Source of the DNA: Toxonevra muliebris
Lineage: Eukaryota > Arthropoda > Insecta > Diptera > Pallopteridae
Assembly: GCA_963691655.1 (NCBI GenBank)
Contig: OY829326.1
Location: forward strand, 59,513,776 to 59,577,775
Length of the DNA: 64,000 bases
Direction of reading: 5' to 3'
The position numbers were made by a program, and so were the translations under genes. The stretch's first letter is position 1. Each line of letters opens with the position of its first letter. This document shows positions 57,966 to 64,000 of this stretch, in pieces. The notes beneath the pieces were generated by a model. The model was given only the letters and a program-made list of their open reading frames with translations. It was not told the DNA's origin and made no database searches.

Positions 57966-59940
57966 ATTTTGGTGATGATATTATTTTTTTTTTTATCGGA
58001 CACTTCCAACAAAAGTAGGAAGTAAAAAAGTATGCTTTAATTTTTTCATGTGCACTCCTTAAATATTTTTCTTCTATGCATTTGCTTTTTATTTTCTTAT
58101 TCGATACTATTTAATGTGTTCAATTCATAAATACGTCAGCAACTTCATCATTTCCTTGAGGAAATTAACTCCAGTAAACTTTTATCATTTAGTATATTGA
58201 AAATCAATTTGTAGTAGCATAATTGCTTTTATGAGGTAGCTACTTTTTGTATTAAATTTCATAATACTCTTCAGGACCGTCTCAAGATACTTCACCGCTC
58301 TAGGCGACATATTGCCGTTTTAAAGTCTGAAGTCGAACCGCGGTTTTATGAATATGAGAGGAAGTTTTGGATTATAAAATCATGTTAAACAATCATAACT
58401 TTGACTAAATATGCAAAAAAATAATTATAATTTATTCAGAATATTCACCAAAATGTAAAACTATGTACTTTGGAGTATGAAGGTTATTCTTTATTGAAAC
58501 TTTGTACTTTTTGGGAATAATTATAATTTTTTTATGAAATGCATGTATTTTTCGTGAATGTAACAAAATAAATGTCGGATATGTAAGATCATTCAGTGAG
58601 ATCATAAAATTTTCACTAAGGTACTGTTGAGGAAGAGTTCGATCGGGAGATTTCATCGATTCTGATGGAAGCTTAGGACAGTACAACAATTTAGTAAGTA
58701 CGTGAAAAGAAGAACACCCAAGGGCGCAATATGGTCCTGCCAACAAACCAATGTCCTACTGTAGCTCCTAGAATTGAGAGCGTTTGGCTATGAGTAGCAG
58801 CTTATCGGTAGGTGTGACCAATATTAGGCTCTGGTCAAAATGTCTCTAAAACTGGCTAAACTAAACTATAGTTATAATAACAATCCGAAAACCAATTAGC
58901 ATTTTGCATTTGTACCAAAATTATGACAATCTTATTGAGAAAATACTAACTTACATTAAGATTCACTTGAAATATGATTGCTAGACTCCGATTGTTTTTA
59001 CTTTTACTGGTACTTTTAAACAGAACCCCTAAATTTTTTTTAAATTTATAACCACCGTTGAAAATTATAGGCATATAGGTATAAGATTGCATCATTACCT
59101 AATTTGGAAAAAATATGTTTCTAATCGTTCTTTCTGACGACTCCTTAATTTTCATTAACAAAACTAAGAAACCCTTCAAAATAGGTACTGATTTAAAAAA
59201 AAAATTTCTCTTCCAGAGAGAGCTTTCAACTTCAACATCTAGTGTTTATTATCTTACTCTTATATTTCTGTTATCTTTTATTTTTACTTTTCACTATCAA
59301 AGTTTTGCTTAAAAAAAATCGTTTCAAATGCAGCCCCCCAAATCGTCACCGCCTAGTTTGCATAAATGGTAGAGCCAGCCCTGTTACTCCTTCTTTGCTT
59401 TTCATACAAAATATGAATCTATCTATGCACTATGCACTTATTGTTGTTTTTGCAAACAAGTTTTCACGTATCAAAGTAGTTAATTTAGATTATTTTTCAT
59501 TTGCTATGTTTATGATGTATAATTTTCTTGTCATAAGGTGTAACTCGCTGCGACAGTTTAAACACTTTAGCAATCGTTTTTGCTTATACAAGAACATTTT
59601 TTAATTAAAACGCATGCGCAACGAGCAATTTAAATTTAACATTTTAACTTCATGTGCTGTAATTTTATGCTAATTGAGTAATTTTGTTTTTCAATAATCG
59701 GTTTTCTTTGTGGTGCTGGTTGGTATGAGGTTAAACAAAAATTTGCGAATAGAATTAACACCAAAGGATATAGCGAAAAACCAAACTCGGATTCGCAATT
59801 AATTTTTCTTTTGACTTTTTCTTGAGCGTAAGGAAACTAAAGCTAGAAGCGACAGGGCAAAACCTGGTCCGGATTATACCCATGCATTCTATGCATGCTC
59901 CTACCCATTTCATTGTAAAAAGTTTCTATTGAGGACTTTT
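57966..59940. other. Non-coding stretch
   Basis: AT-rich DNA with no gene, tRNA or bounded mobile element recognised. Confidence 0.35.
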
Positions 59941-60264
59941 GGGTCACCGGTGACCCATATCAAACCTTAATTTCCAAAAAAAGTGAACAAAAATTAAAAA
60001 AAATGTGAAATTATGTTTGAGTAAATAGTTTTTGGCATAACATATTAAAAATTTAGCGTATTTGGGCAAATATAGTCAAAATTGTATTTTTCAAACTCAA
60101 TTAAGTAATAATTTGAAAAACTATTTTAATATTAACTAAAACGCAATCATTTCTCTTTTCAATGAAAATAAATTTATTAAAATCAGTGCAATAGTTTGCG
60201 GAAAAAAACTGAAAAAAAAAACAAATTTTGGGTGACCAGTGAGCAATGGCCTCGAAAGGGTTAA
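59941..60264. mobile_element. piggyBac-like MITE relic with TTAA at right end
   Basis: A perfect 16-bp palindrome GGGTCACCGGTGACCC (59941-59956) and a related GGGTGACCAGTGAGC (about 60229) are followed by GGCCTCGAAAGGG and TTAA (60261-60264). Read inward from TTAA this is CCCTTTCGAGGCC, like piggyBac-type ends. The left TTAA end was not found. Confidence 0.4.
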
Positions 60265-61203
60265 ATGAGCTATAAATGAATTGTCCTAAAAATCTGAAAA
60301 ATAGCTATTTTAATATTCTTGGAGAACCACGCATACGCGTGTGATTTATTAAGTTTTCCTAAAATACAATTTTATCACTTACTTAGATCTAATAAAGTTT
60401 CGAGTCTTTTAGAATATATTTATCTATAACCGGATATGTATAAATATGGCAAAAAAATTTGTTTGCTTAGAATTATATCTACCATAAAAATGTCCATTAC
60501 ATTAACTGTTTTTATTTTATAATTTAATAAAAATCTCAAACAAAACACTAAACCTAATAATAAAACTTAAGCTCCTTTTGCATACTAATTTGTCTCAATT
60601 ATTTGTAAAAAAAAACATAAGAAATTTGTTGTGGTTTTTTATTTTTATTTTTGAGTAGATATCCATGTATTTTCATCATAAATTCAAATCACATACATGT
60701 CACAACAGAATAATAAAAATATTTAAAAACAAGAAAAAAACCGAAAAAGATTTTCATAAGCAACGGAAATAAATTCCAGGAACATAAATCCCAATATAGA
60801 ATCTTATACGCGATTACGATTATTTACTATGCCTGTATGTATCTATACACATCGATTCATTTCTTATCTCCGATCAAAAATAAATTTGTGTTTGCTGTCA
60901 AACTAAAGTATGGACAATCAAATCACATGCAACATGTTTGTGTTGCATGCACGGACACAGTGAAGTAGGTTTAATTTTCCTCATATTGAGCAAGGGATAT
61001 ATGAACAGGTTCTTGAAAAATATTAAAGTAAAAGAAATGGATTAGAAAATCACAAATTCCAAAAACAAATAGCTCTTTTAGTTCATAAGTACATACTAAA
61101 ACTGCAACTAGTTGAATGACTATTACTGAAGAGCTAATAAGCAAAAAACCACTGCAGCAACACTAGCATGAGCCACCAAATGAGAAGAAGCAAACGTAAG
61201 TAA
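60265..61203. other. Non-coding stretch
   Basis: AT-rich, no feature recognised. Confidence 0.35.
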
Positions 61204-61630
61204 TAGTTTGTTCACATGGAAGCTGAAAATCGATTTTCGTTGCCCAAAATTTGATTTTGAGAACGGTCGTTCAGACGACATTTGATTTTTCATCAGTCAA
61301 TTTTTATTTTCATTTTTTGAGATCATTTACTTTTCACACACTTTTCACACACTTTTCACAAATAACTAATGTCATCGTGTTTGGCAGATCCTAAAAAAAA
61401 ATACTAAATATGGTAATGGATGGAATATTGTAGTAGCATTCTCTGAGAAACACAGAGCATAGCGAAAAATCAAAGCCAAAAAAAAAAAACGTTTTTCGTT
61501 GAAAATCGGCTGAAAATCAGATTTTCATTTGACAATTGTTCTATGACGAAAATTCAATTTTCAAGGGATTTTCAGCCAAAATCGGTTTTAGGCACCAAAA
61601 TCAAATTTTCAGCCGGCATGTGAACATACT
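61204..61630. mobile_element. MITE with about 40-bp inverted ends, 427 bp
   Basis: Left AGTTTGTTCACATGGAAGCT then GAAAATCGATTTTCGTTGCC; right (read inward) AGTATGTTCACATGCCGGCT then GAAAATTTGATTTTGGTGCC. Variants of GAAAATC/GATTTTC recur inside. The target duplication is unclear. An open frame overlapping its right end is not a gene. Confidence 0.65.
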
Positions 61631-62074
61631 ATTTATAAATGAGAATTCTGAAGAGTTTCCTGATTCTAGTTCCATAATAAAGGCAATTACTTTGAAACGG
61701 TGTAAGAACCTTCAGAAAATTCCCATCAGTGCAGATGGCATGCTGAAATTGCTCAGCTCATTATTTGGGAGAAAATCGGACAATTGGGTAATTTTTAAGA
61801 ATAAATCAATACCGAGCACTGATCAACTCTCAAAGCGCATGACTATTTTAGATTTCGGTAGTGGGAGGGGAGGGGGGAGGGGGGCGTGCAAAGATGGAAA
61901 TATGCATCCTGGATAAGTTGCTCCTTTGAGTGAATGACAATTCTGTATGTTAAAAAAATATTGGTCGTGCTACTTGTATTATTTACTTTTATGAAAGTTA
62001 CATTTACAGATTTATAAAAAACATTATCATTCGATGAAGACTAAGATATAAGATATTTTGTACTTAAGTCCCAA

Positions 62075-62400
62075 ATTATGAAAGAAAGAAAGATAGATAA
62101 GAAACACCTTAGACAAGAATCGAACCCGGGACCCCAGAGACAAGAGTCTAGCACGCTGCTATTCAACCACAGAGGCGGTAGTTGGACCTAAACTTTAACG
62201 CCAGTTCCAAATGGTGGTTTTTCCTTTTTCCTACCAAGAGGTTTATTTTCACACCTTCTTATAATTGTTATTCACTTCATATCGATAGTGATTACAAGAA
62301 GGTTATGAGAACAAACCACCAGTAAAATACAAGAATCGAACCCGTAATCTCCCGTATGAAAGTTTAGTGCACTATCTACTAGACTAATGAGGTCGCCAAG
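62075..62400 (-). mobile_element. SINE family B copy 2, two tRNA-like segments
   Basis: On the minus strand: box A AGTCTAGTAGATAGTGCACT and box B ACGGGTTCGATTCTTG (62330-62395). Then comes a spacer with CACTATCGATATGAAGTG and CCATTTGGAACTGGCGTTAA, and a second unit with GTTGAATAGCAGCGTG and CCGGGTTCGATTCTTG (62105-62180). A TTTCTTATCTATCTTTCTTT region follows. The spacer words match the copy at 27 kb, so the pair is one unit and not a chance neighbourhood. Both box B motifs are good here. Confidence 0.7.
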
Positions 62401-64000
62401 ATTAAGTTTTTAACAGATTTTCGTTTGTTGGCAAGAATTTTCCATACCATTTCAATAACTATTTTCGACATCAACACTTATCACTATAGTACATACTAGT
62501 GATGTCAATCCCGGCATCCCGAAATTCGGTCTAAAAGTAGTCCCAAATATCCAGGAATTGAAAAGGCAAAATCCTGAAGTTTTCGGGTCTTGTATAAATC
62601 TACACAAACTTATTGGAATTCAAATTATTAGTTTTTTTTTTCATAAAATCCTCATTCTTGACTCAAGGGAATATTTTTTTCATAATTTTTTTTTTTCTAA
62701 TTTGCTCATACTAAAAAGGAATTTTTTAAATTTATTAGGGTTCCCAACCGTACTCTTTGAAGAGTACATGTTTTCTTTTTCATGGCTTCTCTTATTTACT
62801 CTATCTTTTTTTATCAAAATTTTTTTTGTACTATTATTGCTCTTTTTGTACTTTTTTTCAATTGTATAAACTTTTCAAGAACTTGTTTCTGCACATTGAA
62901 TACAACTTTGTTGACAAACATTTTACATTCATTTTAACCTCTTTTGACAACAAACAGTTTCTATTTATTTTCGCGCCTAGAAAAGCCTTAAAAAGAAAAA
63001 TTTAATTTAGAAGTTAAACATAATGTCGGGTAGAAAATTTACATTTTCTAAAGCACTACAAAAAACAAAAGTGCAATAAGATCATTTGTATCGAGAATAA
63101 GAGCAAGTTTTTAGTTTGTCTGGGCTAATGCGTCTATTGGTTTTCTTTGTTTTAAATAGGGCACGTTGAATACAAAATCCATAAAACAACATTGCAGCTA
63201 TCTCAATGTCAACATCTTTGTAGGACAAGTTCGGGCCGGAATCCTATAAATAAAATCAAATATCTGATTGTGAGGTTGATGTAGCCTATCACACAGTAAA
63301 ACACCATCTAAGCTATAAGTCAGTCGATTGTAGAAATAAACTGAATAGTTTACAGCTTTTGGATTCTACAATTGTGAATTTAATTCGATCTAGTAGGATG
63401 AAAAAGGAAGCCACCACAGCGCATCCTTCACAATCTTTAGGAGATTTAAAAAATTGTCTGGTGCAATTAAGATATTTCAAATTGTAATACAGTACTTTGA
63501 CGCTGAGTTTGGAATTTGCCATAGGTATTGGGTGTTCCGCTCACATTTTACCCAATTGCATTTACAACTACTTTTCACCGTTCGGAGTGCTTATAAAATT
63601 TTTGTGATTTTGTCAGTGTGGACATCAAACAGATTTTAAGTTGATAATTTTTGCAATAAATTGTCACATGCCGAAATTTCGTAGAACAAAGAAAATAATT
63701 TATCACAAAATACACTGTCACAAACTTAGTTGGCTCTAAGCGAGCAAACAATGAACGATTTGGAAAAAATTTTCGCTCGACTCAAAGAAATTTGAATCCG
63801 GAAACCAGCGTATCACGAAAAGTCGATCCGGATGTGCGGATCGAAACTAAAAATAACGATTTTCACAAAATTTTTAACCCCGTATTGTCAATCAGTGATC
63901 CCCAAAATATTTGAATGCGAAGCAAAAAGGTCTCTGCAATGTCGAGAAAAATGTATGCTTCTAAGTGTTAAAGTATTATAACACGATATTTAGGTACCAA
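62401..64000. other. Non-coding stretch to window end
   Basis: AT-rich with T runs around 62635-62700 and 62810-62850. No gene or bounded repeat recognised; slightly more balanced composition after 63700 without coding character. Confidence 0.35.

Noticed and set aside
61536..61916. Plus-strand 126-codon open frame as a gene
   Set aside because: Its first third lies in the inverted end of a MITE and its end in a G-rich simple run.
1..64000. CRISPR arrays, rRNA, operons or a bacterial-type system
   Set aside because: No regular spacer repeats or rRNA-like sequence, and spliced genes with long introns mark the DNA as an insect nuclear genome.

Overview
The window looks like nuclear DNA from a higher (brachyceran) fly. 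It is AT-rich by eye, carries short GT-AG introns in compact genes next to a very long repeat-filled intron, has a CAG/CAA-rich polyglutamine coding exon, and contains transposon families typical of flies. A tephritid-like fly is my best guess, but it rests on general resemblance and not on a diagnostic marker.

Only three protein-coding genes can be supported. At the left edge, on the minus strand, is the 5' part of a cationic amino acid transporter gene (exon 1 at 1531-1672, exon 2 from 1230 running off the window). Next, also on the minus strand, is a complete five-exon lipoyl synthase gene (3697-5246, 387 codons) with both iron-sulfur cysteine motifs intact. From 13178 on the plus strand begins a secreted cysteine-rich protein gene. 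Its first coding exon (13178-13583, signal peptide, polyglutamine, acidic stretch) splices in phase 1 over about 20.6 kb to a 56-base exon (34183-34238). That exon encodes a CC-x6-CR-x2-C motif like the cysteine-knot repeats of RECK. Later exons were not found.

Most of the rest is intergenic or intronic DNA built from decayed mobile elements. A Tc1/mariner/IS630-type transposase pseudogene lies on the minus strand at 9.2-11.2 kb. Its coding sequence ends exactly at an insertion of a 463-bp P-element-like MITE and is further broken by hAT-like sequences. A second MITE copy (35199-35663, opposite orientation, perfect 8-bp target duplication) sits inside a decayed reverse transcriptase, and conceptually removing it restores the local reading frame. 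Non-LTR retrotransposon relics are at 16.2-17.8, 34.9-35.9, 38.8-40.6 (minus), 40.8-42.2 and 56.1-56.5 kb. Two tRNA-derived SINE-like families are present. One carries two tRNA-like segments in tandem (26.9-27.3 and 62.1-62.4 kb), and its first copy has inserted into a copy of the other family. A degenerate tandem repeat of about 140 bp occurs at 31.0-31.6 kb and, inverted, at 53.0-54.1 kb, where a hAT-like element has jumped into it. Several further inverted-repeat elements are at 18.8, 21.1, 24.2, 25.3, 46.2, 52.1, 53.2 and 61.2 kb.

No rRNA, functional tRNA, CRISPR array or operon-like system was seen. The genes are ordinary housekeeping or signalling genes with no evident joint function. 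The notable biology is the layered transposon history, above all the P-like MITE family and the two-headed SINE. All similarity calls are by eye, without database searches.
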